The translations under genes and the position numbers were made by a program. A stretch of DNA of 22,558 bases from CAWGMT01 sp963823675 (GTDB taxonomy: Bacteria > Planctomycetota > Planctomycetia > Isosphaerales > Isosphaeraceae): contig CAWGMT010000022.1 in assembly GCA_963823675.1 (NCBI GenBank), positions 1-22,558 of the forward strand, read 5' to 3'. A model generated the notes under the pieces. It was given only the letters and a program-made list of their open reading frames with translations, did no database searches and was not told the DNA's origin. Positions 1-7,921 of the stretch are shown in pieces (the first letter of the stretch is position 1; each line of letters opens with the position of its first letter).

Positions 1-2
1 TC

Positions 3-65
3 AGCCCGCAGGCGCTCAAGGCGCTGGTCATGCGCAACGGAGGCGAGCCGGTCGCCCGTCCGTGA
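3..65 (+). CDS. 3' end of an unidentified gene (partial)
   Basis: The first 60 bases read open in the third frame and end at a TGA at 63-65, giving a 20-residue tail ending in EPVARP. The gene begins outside the window, and the tail is too short to assign to a family. It lies only 21 to 34 bases upstream of the redoxin gene on the same strand, so the two may be cotranscribed. The call rests on the open frame and the close spacing only. Confidence 0.45.
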   Translation, partial: SPQALKALVMRNGGEPVARP

Positions 66-86
66 TCAGACCCGCAAAGTTCTCAG

Positions 87-681
87 TTGAGGAGTGCATG
101 TGCCCGACAGCAAGCAAGTCTTGGCCGGATCCTCGTGATGGTCGTCCTGGTCGGGGTCGGTCTCGCGGCGTGGTATCGGCTCGGGAAGGGCAACGTTGCC
201 GTCGGCCGTGCTGCTCCCGAGATTACTGGCACGGACCTGGACGGCAAGCCGATGAAGCTGAGCGACTTCCGCGGCAAGATTGTCATGCTTGATTTCTGGG
301 GCGACTGGTGACCCCCGTGCCGGGCCATGTACCCGCACGAGCGGTCGCTCGTGAAGAAGCTGGCCGACAAGCCGTTCGCACTGGTTGGCGTCAACAGCGA
401 TCCGGACCTGAAAAAGCTCAAGGAGCGAACGAAGCAAGAGAGGATCGACGTGGCCCTCGTTCAGCGACGGCAGCACCAGCGGGCCGATCTCCAGCCAGTG
501 GGCGGTCCATGGCTGGCCGACGATCTACATCCTCGACGCCAAGGGCATCATCCGCTATCAGTCCGTGGGCGCCGATGAGCGCGCCATCGACGAGACGCTC
601 AAAACACTGCTGGCCGAGCTGGGCCAACCGATCGCGGGCGAGCTCACCTCGGGGGACGACGAGACTCCAAAACGCCAATGA
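87..681 (+). CDS. TlpA/thioredoxin-like redoxin with in-frame TGA (candidate selenoprotein), one frameshift
   Basis: This is a thiol-disulfide redox protein of the TlpA/AhpC-TSA type, anchored by an N-terminal membrane helix (about residues 15-30, VMVVLVGVGLAAW) with the thioredoxin fold outside the cytoplasm. The fold is recognisable from APEITGTDLDGKPMKLSDF and the strand VMLDFWGDW. The next codon, residue 75, is TGA (309-311), followed by PPCRAMYPHE. Family members have W-C-P-P-C there, so TGA sits exactly on the first redox cysteine; the second Cys is intact (318-320). A hairpin just downstream suits selenocysteine insertion. A second lesion, one surplus base near 450, moves the frame from ERID to WPSFSDGSTSGP, GWPTIYILDAKG and the stop at 679-681. 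The corrected protein is about 197 residues. The start is uncertain: TTG at 87 is in frame, whereas the GGAG at 91-94 better suits GTG at 100, which would need a further indel. If TGA is not decoded, this is a pseudogene. Confidence 0.75.
309..353 (+). promoter_or_regulatory. Candidate bacterial SECIS element after in-frame TGA
   Basis: The TGA at 309-311 is followed by a perfect 7-bp stem, CACGAGC at 336-342 pairing with GCTCGTG at 347-353, closed by the tetraloop GGTC (343-346). The loop begins 31 nt after the TGA and opens with GG. Bacterial SECIS elements are known to lie within the reading frame downstream of UGA, with an apical loop roughly 16-37 nt away and a G in the first loop positions; the E. 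coli fdhF loop also contains GGUC. The stem codes for part of the conserved HERSLV segment, so some pairing could be accidental. Confidence 0.6.
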
Positions 682-762
682 CGATACGGCAAGTTGTGGC
701 TGTCGCCGCGGGCGGACTGTAGACTGGATTAGCAACAGCCAGAGTTCGCTCAAGGTGATTTG

Positions 763-1719
763 ATGGATGCCGCCGGACTGAACAAGTTGGCACGCCAGCA
801 TGGAGCGTATCGTCTTCCACCGGGTGCGAGTCCCCGCCACGATCTTGGGGCAAGGTTTCCTTCGCTCAGCTTTTCGACCGAGTTTCCGGTCGAGCGTTTC
901 CGGCTGGAATCCCTGTTCGCGACGATCGTCTCGGGCGAGGTTCCCAATTTCGTTCGGTTCCGCGCCGCCTGGCATGTGCTTTCGTTCTTGCTCAAGGGCG
1001 AGACCCGCGCCAACTGGCGACGGGGCCGGCATGAAATCCGGCGGATCTGCCGGCCCGGAACTGTTTCGATCACGCCGGCCGGTGACGAGCAGGACTTCCG
1101 CTGCTCGGGCCAGATCGACGTCCTGGGGTGGGGAATCGATCCGGCCTTCGTCCGGTCGGTCGCCGAGCGCGAGCTCGAGCGGCCCTGCGGCTCGCTGGAA
1201 ATCATCGCGCTCCATGGGGGCGTCGATGACCGGCTGTGGGAGCTGGGCCGGCGGATGGCGGCGGAGCTTCAATCGCCCCGCTATGCGTCGCAGCTCTATT
1301 TCGACACGCTCAATACCCAGCTCGCCATTTGCCTGGTTCGCGACCACTCGTCGCTTGTCGCTCATGGAGAAGCGGCGGCGCACCGGATCGAGGACCTTCG
1401 GATCAGAAAGGCGATCGACTTCATCCATGCCAACCTGAGCTGGAACATCACGCTTGAAGAGCTCGCCGAGGAAACCAGCCTGAGCCCCGGATATCTCGTC
1501 GCCGCGTTCAAGCAGGCGACGGGACGGCCACCGCATCGCTACCTTCTCGAGCTGAGGGTGGAGCGGGCCAAGGTCTTGCTCGCCGACCCCAGCCAGATCA
1601 TCACCCAGATCGCCCTCGACGTCGGCTTTTCTTCGCAGAGCCACTTGACCTCCGTATTCCGCCGCTTGACCGGCCTGACCCCTAACGCTTACCGCAATCA
1701 GGTTCTGGGGCTCGCGTGA
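763..1719 (+). CDS. AraC-family transcriptional regulator
   Basis: This is a DNA-binding regulator of 318 residues. The C-terminal AraC/XylS domain (about residues 212-312) carries two helix-turn-helix units: ITLEELAEETSLSPGYLVAAF near 229-249, and QIALDVGFSSQSHLTSVFRR near 282-301, which is the family signature, followed by GLTPNAYR. The N-terminal half (about 40-130) resembles the cupin-like sensing domain of such regulators (WHVLSFLLKG, PGTVSITPAG, GWGIDPAFV); its ligand cannot be read from sequence. ATG at 763 is chosen because AAGGTGA at 752-758 lies four bases upstream; TTG at 760 is the alternative. It starts 81 bases after the redoxin gene on the same strand. No intact target gene is obvious, and the next gene is convergent. 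Confidence 0.9.
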   Translation: MDAAGLNKLARQHGAYRLPPGASPRHDLGARFPSLSFSTEFPVERFRLESLFATIVSGEVPNFVRFRAAWHVLSFLLKGETRANWRRGRHEIRRICRPGTVSITPAGDEQDFRCSGQIDVLGWGIDPAFVRSVAERELERPCGSLEIIALHGGVDDRLWELGRRMAAELQSPRYASQLYFDTLNTQLAICLVRDHSSLVAHGEAAAHRIEDLRIRKAIDFIHANLSWNITLEELAEETSLSPGYLVAAFKQATGRPPHRYLLELRVERAKVLLADPSQIITQIALDVGFSSQSHLTSVFRRLTGLTPNAYRNQVLGLA

Positions 1720-1770
1720 CGTCGAACGGTCGGCGGAAGAGTTGGCTGCAAGATTCGGACGGGTCACTTT

Positions 1771-1826
1771 GTGGTGCAGGCGTCCCGCCTAAGTTTCTTG
1801 GACTTCAGGCGAAACGCCTGCACCAC
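1771..1826. repeat. Long imperfect inverted repeat between convergent genes (REP-like, possible bidirectional terminator)
   Basis: The left arm at 1771-1790 (GTGGTGCAGGCGTCCCGCCT) and the right arm at 1807-1826 are reverse complements at 18 of 20 positions; the two mismatches are adjacent. The loop contains AAGT and ACTT, which can extend the stem. It sits in the 125-bp gap between the convergent AraC gene and the TPR kinase, where it could end transcription from both sides. Its palindromic, mosaic form resembles dispersed intergenic REP elements, but no second copy is present in this window. Confidence 0.75.
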
Positions 1827-1844
1827 GAGAATGATCGGCGCAAC

Positions 1845-4599
1845 CTATTCTTTACCAGCCCCTCCGTCCAGTTTTTTCCTCCACTCGTCGGCCTTCTCCT
1901 TCTTGCCCCAAGCCTCGTAGAAGGGGACAATCCGCGCGGCGGCGGCGGCCAGAGCTCGTTTGCCCTGCGCCGGCATTTTTGCTTCGCGTTCCTTCAATCC
2001 CTCGTAGCCTTCGAGCAGATTCGGCTCGGCCTCGGCAAATTGCTTTTCGCCGGCGAGTGCGGCGCCTAACTGGCTTCCTGTGTGGAACAGCCGCCAGTTG
2101 TCCGGTTGCTTTTTCCGCCGCATCGCCAGGCATTCGCGCGGTTTTCTCGGCGTCGTTCCACCTCCTCGCGATGAGATAGGCCCCCGCAAGGTCATCGAGC
2201 GCGATAAGCGTGTTGGGGTGGTCGGCGCCGACATTCGACCGGCGTGCGCTCAGCGTCTGCTCGAAGAGCGCGATCGCCTCGGCAGTGCGGCCGGCGGCGG
2301 CAAAATCGGCGGCGAGACCGGAGCGGCTGGAAAGCGTGTAAGGGTGGTCGGGCCCGACCTTCGACTCGAGTTGCTTCAAGTTCTGCTCGTGCAGTTTGAT
2401 CGCCTCGGCGATGCGGCCGGCGTCGCGGTAGCAGTCGGCAACGTTGTTGCGACTGTCCAGCGTGTCGGGGTGGTCGGGCCCCAGCTTGGATTCGTATCCC
2501 CTCAGAGTCGCCTCATTTGTCTTGATTGCAAGGGCGGTGCGGCCGGCGTCGCGGTAGGATTCGGCGAGGTTGTTGCGGGTGATGAGGGTGTGGATGTGAT
2601 TGGGGCCGAGCTTCGATTCCTGCGTCGCGAGCGTCGCCTCGAGCAGGGCGCTCGCCTCGTCGTAACGGCCGGCCGCGTGATAGTTCGCGGCGAGGTTGTT
2701 GCGGTTGGCGAGCGTATCGGCGTTGTCGGGGCCGAGCTTCGACTCGCGCGTCTTGAGCGTCTCCTCGTCGATTTTGATCGCATCGGACGTTCGGCCGGCG
2801 GAGTAATAGGCCGAGGCGAGGTTGTCGCGACTGTGGAGCGTGTCGGGGTCTTCGGGGCCGAGCTTCGACTCGCGCGCCTTGAGCGTCGCCTCGAAGAGCG
2901 GGATCGCCTTGCTCGCACGGCCCACGGTCAGGTAGGCCACGGCAAGGTTGTTGCGGGTCGTGAGCGTGTCGGGGTGATCCGGGCCGAGCCGGGCTGTGCG
3001 CGTCTGGTCGGACCGAGTCAGAAGCGTGATGCCAAGGGCGGCGTTGCCCAGGCCCGTGAGGCTCGACCCGAGGATGTGCTGCATTTTTGCGACCGTAAGC
3101 GGATCGCCGATCGCTTCGACTTCCGGCGAAGCGGCTGCCTGACTCAGACGGTCGCGCAGGACCGCCCGGAGCAGCTTGCCATCGTCGTCTTCGACCCGGG
3201 GGTCGAGTTCCTTGAAGATCGAGCCGAGCAGGTCGTTGGCCTTCTCGACCTGGCCCAGGCGGGCCTGGGCGAGCACTTTGGCGGCTCGTTCGTTGGCGCC
3301 GAGCAGCCGCTCGCGGCTGGTGGCCTGGGCCTGGAGAAGGGCGATGATGACCGAGGCCGCCAAGGCCACGAGCACGCCAATGGCGGCCGCCGTCATCGCC
3401 GTGCGGTGGCGGCGAGCCCAGCGCCGGGCGCGCGGCACGGGCTCGCGCCAGGCCGAGACGGGCTCGCCGGCCGTCCAGAGCCGCAGGTCGCCGGCCAGCG
3501 CCCGCGCCGAATCATATCGATCGACAGGCAAGAGCGCCATCGCCTTCAGGCAGACGGCCTCGAGCGCGCGGTCGATCGCCGGTCGCAGCTTGCGCGGAGG
3601 CACGAAGCCCCCTTTCTGCACGGCCGCCAGCACGGCGCCGGCCCGTTCCGCGTGGTACGGCGGCTGGCCGGTCAATAGGGCGTAGAGGGTTGCGCCCAGG
3701 CTGTAAACGTCGGAGCGGGGGCAGAGCGCGCCCACGTCGCCCCGGGCCTGCTCGGGACTCATGTATGCGGGAGTGCCCAGCACCGAACCAGGCTCGGTCT
3801 GGCCGGCGTCGCCCGTCGCGCTCGACACCGGCTTGTGCTTCTCCGGCGGCGACTCCGGGTCGGTACGGCCAAGCGCCTTGGCCAGGCCCCAGTCGACAAC
3901 CAGCGTCTCGCCGTACGGACCGAGCATGATGTTCCCCGGCTTGAGGTCGCGGTGGATCACCCCGCGGCTGTGGGCATAAGCGATGGCGTCGCAGACGTCG
4001 ATGAACCGCCCCAGGAGCTCCCGAAATTCGATTGCGCTTGTGCCGGGGTCCCGACCCGGATTCTTCTCGGCGTCGTGGAACCTTCGAATGGCGTCGCGCA
4101 GACTACTCCCCTCGAGCTTCCCTTCGATGAACCGCATCGCGTAATACGGCCGGCCAAGATCGGAACGACCCAGGCCATAGACCGGCACGATTCCTGGGTG
4201 TTGCAGACTCCCGGTCACCTCGGCCTCGAACAGAAAGCGCGATCGGAACCGCGGATCGTCGGCATAGGGTGCTTGAATCGTCTTGAGCGCGACCTCGCGG
4301 TTCAATTCGGTATCGAGCGCGACAAAGACTTCTCCGTGGCCTCCCCGGGCGTGACGACGCAGGATCTGGAAGCGGTCGGCGCCGGGCGTCGCCGATCCCG
4401 TGCCAAAGAGGCTGGCAAGATCGTCTTCTTGGTCGTCCTCCTGCCGCGAGTCGGTGGCCTGCGAGAGCGTCAACTGAAAGTCAGGGGCAGGGAGGCGGCT
4501 CAAACCGGTCCACGCCGGGTCTCGCTCGCTCACCGCGGGCTTCTTGATGTCGGAGACATCACGCGGACTTTCCTCCGGCGGCGTGTCCGCTCTAGCCAT
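1845..4599 (-). CDS. Transmembrane Ser/Thr protein kinase with C-terminal TPR array (one frameshift)
   Basis: This is a PknB-type kinase of about 917 residues. The kinase domain spans about 77-375: glycine loop ARGGHGEV, Lys106 in VALK, catalytic loop HRDLKPGN with Asp218, DWG in place of DFG (Asp236), then GTPAYMSPEQARG. A membrane helix follows at about 402-422 (AAAIGVLVALAASVIIALL). After a linker come seven 42-residue TPR units of kinesin-light-chain type (each with a variant of LGPDHPDTL...NNLA..Y..AGR) and a degenerate eighth. Topology suggests a cytoplasmic kinase with an external repeat domain that binds protein. Near 2134-2140 the frame breaks in a CGCGCG tract: homology continues in another frame as ECLAMRRKKQPDNW and ends at the TAG at 1845-1847, whereas the uninterrupted frame runs into Arg-rich nonsense ending at 1852. 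The start is supported by GGAG eight bases upstream. It is divergent from the transglutaminase-like gene. Confidence 0.9.
2116..2997 (-). repeat. 126-bp tandem coding repeats (seven TPR units)
   Basis: Seven consecutive 126-bp units inside the kinase gene each encode a 42-residue TPR. They share a core such as CTCGGCCCCGA...CACCCC...ACGCTC in coding sense. Units two to five are the most alike at DNA level (ESKLGP recurs), which suggests recent unit duplication within the gene. The last unit contains the frameshift. Confidence 0.85.
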
Positions 4600-4623
4600 G
4601 GCTCGATCTCCAATTGATTGTTC

Positions 4624-4648
4624 AACCCGAGCCTGGCAAACTCGGGTT
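4624..4648. promoter_or_regulatory. 8-bp inverted repeat in divergent promoter region
   Basis: AACCCGAG (4624-4631) and CTCGGGTT (4641-4648) form a perfect 8-bp stem with a 9-nt loop in the 91-bp gap between the divergent kinase and transglutaminase-like genes. It could be an operator dyad or a leader hairpin in the kinase mRNA. No T-run follows, so it is a poor terminator. Confidence 0.45.
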
Positions 4649-4690
4649 ATGGCTTACGGTCATGACGGCGGCATCAGCTCGGAGTGATCC

Positions 4691-6694
4691 ATGAGATTCA
4701 CGATACTTGTTGCGACGCTCTTTCTCTGTTCCACCGCGGCGCTTCCAGCTCAGGAGCGCGCAAGCGCTGGCGGACGGATCAACCAGTTGAAGGTGCTGTC
4801 CGACAAGATCGACGACGTCACGACTGTCGAGAATATCCTCAAGTCCTTCGTCAAGCGAGGGATGAGCGACCAGGCCCGGGCCAAGGCGCTCTGGACCGCG
4901 GTGGTCAAGTACCGGCACCAGACCACCCCGCCCAACGAGTACCTGGCCGGCGACTGGGAAGCGCACGACCCGGTCAAGATCTTCAACGTCTATGGCTACT
5001 GCATGTGCTGCTGCTGCTCGGCTCTCGTCGAGGCCCTCAACCGCGAGGACGGGCGCGAAGCGCGCGGCCGCATCTTGAACGGACACAGCGTGCCCGAGGT
5101 CCGCTACACGAACGCCTGGCACATGTTCGACGGGTCGCTCATCGCGTACTTTCCCAAGCCCGAAGACGGCAGCGCGGCCGCGGTCAACGATGTCTCGGCG
5201 GCCGTTGCCCTGTGGTATGCCAGCCACCCTGACTATCACAACAATAATCAAAAGATTTTTCAATTGATGCGCAAGGACGGCTGGAGCGGCTGGAAGGCGG
5301 AGGGGCCGCCGCTCCTGGCCCATTGTCCTTTTTACCGTGCGGGCTACCTGCCGGCCAGGACGCACGGCTGGGATGCCACGATGGTCGAGTATGACCGCAA
5401 GAGCGAAGTGTACGAATACGGTTATGACGTCGGCCACCGCGCGCTCTTCTCACTGCGGCCGGGTGAATCGTTCGTTCGCGAGGCCGGCAACCGCGGCCTG
5501 CACGTCAATATGGACGTTGATCCCACCTGGGACGGCTTGAAAGCCAAGGCCCCCGAAAACGATCTCGTCTACCTCAAGGACTTCTTCCCGGGCTATCGCG
5601 GCGGGGTGGCTGCCAACGGCGTGCATCGCTACGCACCCAACCTCGCCGCCGGCGACCTGGCCAAGGGCGCCCTGGTCTTCGACAACCTCGCCTCGGGCGG
5701 TTCCCCCGGCCTTCACGTCAAGACCGCGGGCCGGCCGGGCCTCGCCGTCATCCCCATGATCTCACCCTACGTCTATCTCGGCGGCCGGCTCCGAATCAAG
5801 GCCGCCGGCCGGTCGGCGCGAGACCATTTGACCGTCTCGATCTCGTCCAACAACGCCCGCTCGTTCGCGACGATCTTCGAGGGCACGATCGACGCCCCGA
5901 TCGAAAGGACGATCGACCTCAAAGAGAACGTGCTGCGGCGGTATGCCTACTGGCTGCGCATCGAGCTGATCGGGGCGGCGGGCTTGAATTCCCTCGAAAT
6001 CGCCAACGACTTCCAGCACGCCCCGCGCACGCTGCCCTGGCTGGGCACGGGGAAAAACACGATCACGGTCGCGGCTGACGGCGATCCGGCGATTGCCACT
6101 CGCACCATCGCCTGCCGGATCACGCCCGACCCGTTGTTCACCAAGAACGAGACGAGCAGCACCATGGGACTTGTCTTCGATAACGTCAACCTCAAACATG
6201 ATGCGTGCTGGTGGAAGGGAGGCACGGGTTCCATGACGGTGCCGATCGAGGTTCCGGGCGACCTGGTTTCACTGGGATTCAGCGCCCAGATCCGGGCGCG
6301 CAGCGAGAGAGACCGGGTGCGGGTCACGGCCAGCACCACGAGCGGCCGGACCTGGCGTGAGGTCACCGTCATGAACGGGCCGACCCAGGGACGCACAGGC
6401 CATTTCCGGGTCGGCCAGTGGCCGCGCGGAACGCGCAAGGTCTTGTTGCGTTTCGAGTTCACCGGCAACAACACGGTCGGCGTTCAGCATTTCCGGGTCG
6501 ATGCCGATTACCGCGACCCGATGGCGGCAAAGGGGGCCCGCTCCTTCCGCGTGGTTCACCGGTGGACCGAGGCGGGCAAGGATCGATCGCACACCGAGAA
6601 CATCGCCCGTTTGCCGGCGACGTACGCAATCCAATCCGGCTCCGATCCTCCCGAGATGGTGTCCGTCAGCTACGAAATGCCGGCGAGCCGGTGA
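4691..6694 (+). CDS. Secreted transglutaminase-like (Cys-His-Asp) protein with C-terminal beta domains
   Basis: The protein has 667 residues and an N-terminal signal peptide (about 1-20, ending ALPAQ), so it is exported. Residues about 55-155 look like a transglutaminase-like papain fold: a helix starting at GYCMCCCCSALVEAL (Cys104, with Cys106-109 following) and then GHSVPEVRYTNAWHMFDG, where His144 and Asp147 fit the second and third catalytic positions. This is inferred from motif order; the family is divergent. The remaining 450 residues look like beta-rich domains (for example HLTVSISSNNARSFATIFEG, as in sialidase-like or jelly-roll modules) that might bind polysaccharide or protein. The start is well supported by GGAG (4681-4684) six bases before the ATG. 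It could be a protease, amidase or inactive binding protein. It is divergent from the TPR kinase, and no partner is evident. Confidence 0.7.
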   Translation: MRFTILVATLFLCSTAALPAQERASAGGRINQLKVLSDKIDDVTTVENILKSFVKRGMSDQARAKALWTAVVKYRHQTTPPNEYLAGDWEAHDPVKIFNVYGYCMCCCCSALVEALNREDGREARGRILNGHSVPEVRYTNAWHMFDGSLIAYFPKPEDGSAAAVNDVSAAVALWYASHPDYHNNNQKIFQLMRKDGWSGWKAEGPPLLAHCPFYRAGYLPARTHGWDATMVEYDRKSEVYEYGYDVGHRALFSLRPGESFVREAGNRGLHVNMDVDPTWDGLKAKAPENDLVYLKDFFPGYRGGVAANGVHRYAPNLAAGDLAKGALVFDNLASGGSPGLHVKTAGRPGLAVIPMISPYVYLGGRLRIKAAGRSARDHLTVSISSNNARSFATIFEGTIDAPIERTIDLKENVLRRYAYWLRIELIGAAGLNSLEIANDFQHAPRTLPWLGTGKNTITVAADGDPAIATRTIACRITPDPLFTKNETSSTMGLVFDNVNLKHDACWWKGGTGSMTVPIEVPGDLVSLGFSAQIRARSERDRVRVTASTTSGRTWREVTVMNGPTQGRTGHFRVGQWPRGTRKVLLRFEFTGNNTVGVQHFRVDADYRDPMAAKGARSFRVVHRWTEAGKDRSHTENIARLPATYAIQSGSDPPEMVSVSYEMPASR

Positions 6695-6708
6695 GCTGGG
6701 TTGGCTGT

Positions 6709-6935
6709 GTGAAGGGGGGTTTGCTTCCCGAATCTCAATAGACCCAAACGTCTGTTTCGGCAAGCCATGCATAAAAGGCCATCGGATCTGGGTGTCGCTG
6801 ATACTCGACTTTCTTGCCAGTGGATGGACCCATGCCGATATTCTGGCGAACTACCCCGGGCTTGAGGAAGATGACATCCGCGCCTGTCTCGCATACGGTG
6901 CGGAGATGTCGCGGGAGCGGTATGTGGAGGTCTAG
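6709..6935 (+). CDS. DUF433 protein (antitoxin-like), 5' end disrupted
   Basis: The frame from about 6726 to the TAG at 6933-6935 encodes ISIDPNVCFGKPCIKGHRIW, then LILDFLASGW and EDDIRACLAYGAEM: a complete DUF433 domain of about 70 residues. This small winged-helix family often acts as the antitoxin of PIN-like toxins. No ATG, GTG or TTG lies close upstream in that frame. The GTG at 6709 leads in if one G is restored to the six-G run at 6714-6719, giving the plausible start VKGGFASRISIDP. Either the run was mis-called or the gene has lost its start. It begins 15 bases after the transglutaminase-like gene. No toxin gene follows; a terminator-like hairpin and a convergent gene come next, so it stands alone. 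Confidence 0.75.
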
Positions 6936-6940
6936 GGGCC

Positions 6941-6966
6941 GGGTATGCGAGTCAGAAAGCATACCC
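6941..6966. terminator. Bidirectional terminator-like hairpin
   Basis: GGGTATGC (6941-6948) pairs perfectly with GCATACCC (6959-6966) around a 10-nt loop, and flanking CCGG sequence can extend the stem past a one-base bulge. It lies six bases after the DUF433 stop and 27 bases from the end of the convergent DUF1080 gene, a suitable place to end both transcripts. There is no strong T-run on either side. Confidence 0.55.
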
Positions 6967-6992
6967 CGGACGAACCGTGAGCAACCCTCGTC

Positions 6993-7829
6993 CTACTCTA
7001 CCAGAGGCAGAATCTCCACCTTCCGGAACTCGATCGGGTGGCTTTCCGACTGAAGCGAGATGGTCCCGCCGGAGATCATCTTGTCGCCGTTCTTGATCAG
7101 GCGTTTGGCGTCGAGGTCCTCGTCGTCGTACTGCGGCTTTTCGTATTCCAGCACGGTCTGGCCGTCCACCTTGTGCGTGATCTTGCCGTTGCCATGGACC
7201 TCGACCTCCACATTGACCCACTCGTCTCCGTGATACGTCTTCGAGGTTGAGTTGTTGCAGTGCTGGGTGATGAGCTTCCCGCCCATCACGATGTGCGTGC
7301 CCGGAGAACAGACGTTCGCGGTCGGCCGCTTGTCGCGGCCGTTGCCTCCCAGGAACTGGACCTCGATCGAGACCGGGAAATCCTGATCCTTCCTCATGCT
7401 CTCCGGCGTCTGCCCGTGGATCATGACGCCGCTGTTCTTGAACGCCCATTTCTCACCCCCGGGGCACTGATCCCCCACGAATCGGTACTCGACCCGCAGC
7501 TTGTAATGCGAAAACGGGGTTTTATAGAAGAGGTGCCCGAACTTTCGATCGAACTTCTTGTAGCTATCGTAGGAAACTTTGATCACGCCGTTCTCGACGC
7601 GAAACGTGTTTCCAAAGTTGTCTCCCAGGTCGTAACCCTTGATCTTGACCTTCCAGCCGTCCAGGTCCTTGCCATTGAACAGGGGAACCCAGCGCTCGGG
7701 CTCGGTTCGATTCTGAGCCTGGACCTGGGACGCACAGAGCAACAAGACCAGACAAGATCCGAACAGCCCCGTGGTCCAGTGCTTGACTCCCCCGGAAAAG
7801 TCCACGGAGATCGGCGGACGTCGCATCAT
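6993..7829 (-). CDS. Secreted DUF1080 protein (3-keto-disaccharide hydrolase family)
   Basis: The protein has 278 residues with a signal peptide (hydrophobic LFGSCLVLLLCASQ, cleavage near VQAQ at 38-39). The DUF1080 signature WVPLFNGKDLDGWK follows at about 47-60. The concanavalin-like beta-sandwich features are present: KNSGVMIHG, SIEVQFLGG, THIVMGGK, EWVNVEVEVHG and SHPIEFRKVEI near the C-terminus. The family is known for hydrolysis of 3-keto-glycosides and is abundant in planctomycetes, usually secreted. The start is set at the ATG at 7829 because GAGG lies about eight bases upstream and the signal peptide then has normal length. A GTG at 7925 would overlap the upstream esterase stop and add 32 uncharacteristic residues. 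It lies 92 bases downstream of the esterase/SMP-30 gene on the same strand, a likely operon. The exact substrate is unknown. Confidence 0.9.
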   Translation of the reverse strand: MMRRPPISVDFSGGVKHWTTGLFGSCLVLLLCASQVQAQNRTEPERWVPLFNGKDLDGWKVKIKGYDLGDNFGNTFRVENGVIKVSYDSYKKFDRKFGHLFYKTPFSHYKLRVEYRFVGDQCPGGEKWAFKNSGVMIHGQTPESMRKDQDFPVSIEVQFLGGNGRDKRPTANVCSPGTHIVMGGKLITQHCNNSTSKTYHGDEWVNVEVEVHGNGKITHKVDGQTVLEYEKPQYDDEDLDAKRLIKNGDKMISGGTISLQSESHPIEFRKVEILPLVE

Positions 7830-7921
7830 GGGTGTTTCCTCGGAAAGGTTCAGGAACGGAGTCGATTGGATTGCCATTCGGATCGGATGACGGAGTCGGT
7901 GCGACGATTCATCTCGCGAAA

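Noticed and set aside
418..1767. Long minus-strand open frame (449 codons) opposite the AraC gene
   Set aside because: It mirrors the AraC coding strand in GC-rich DNA, shows no family motif, and overlaps a convincing regulator with its own ribosome-binding site.
2116..2997. CRISPR-like periodicity
   Set aside because: The 126-bp period codes for 42-residue TPRs in one continuous frame; there are no short identical repeats with unique spacers.
2080..3678. Plus-strand open frame of 532 codons opposite the TPR kinase
   Set aside because: Its periodic composition is an antisense reflection of the 126-bp TPR units; the minus strand has clear kinase and TPR motifs.
4622..5437. Minus-strand open frame of 271 codons opposite the transglutaminase-like gene
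   Set aside because: It is antisense to a gene with a signal peptide and a good ribosome-binding site, and has no motif of its own.
6936..6992. Toxin gene partnering DUF433
   Set aside because: Only 57 bases separate it from the convergent DUF1080 gene, and they hold a hairpin, not a PIN-like toxin.
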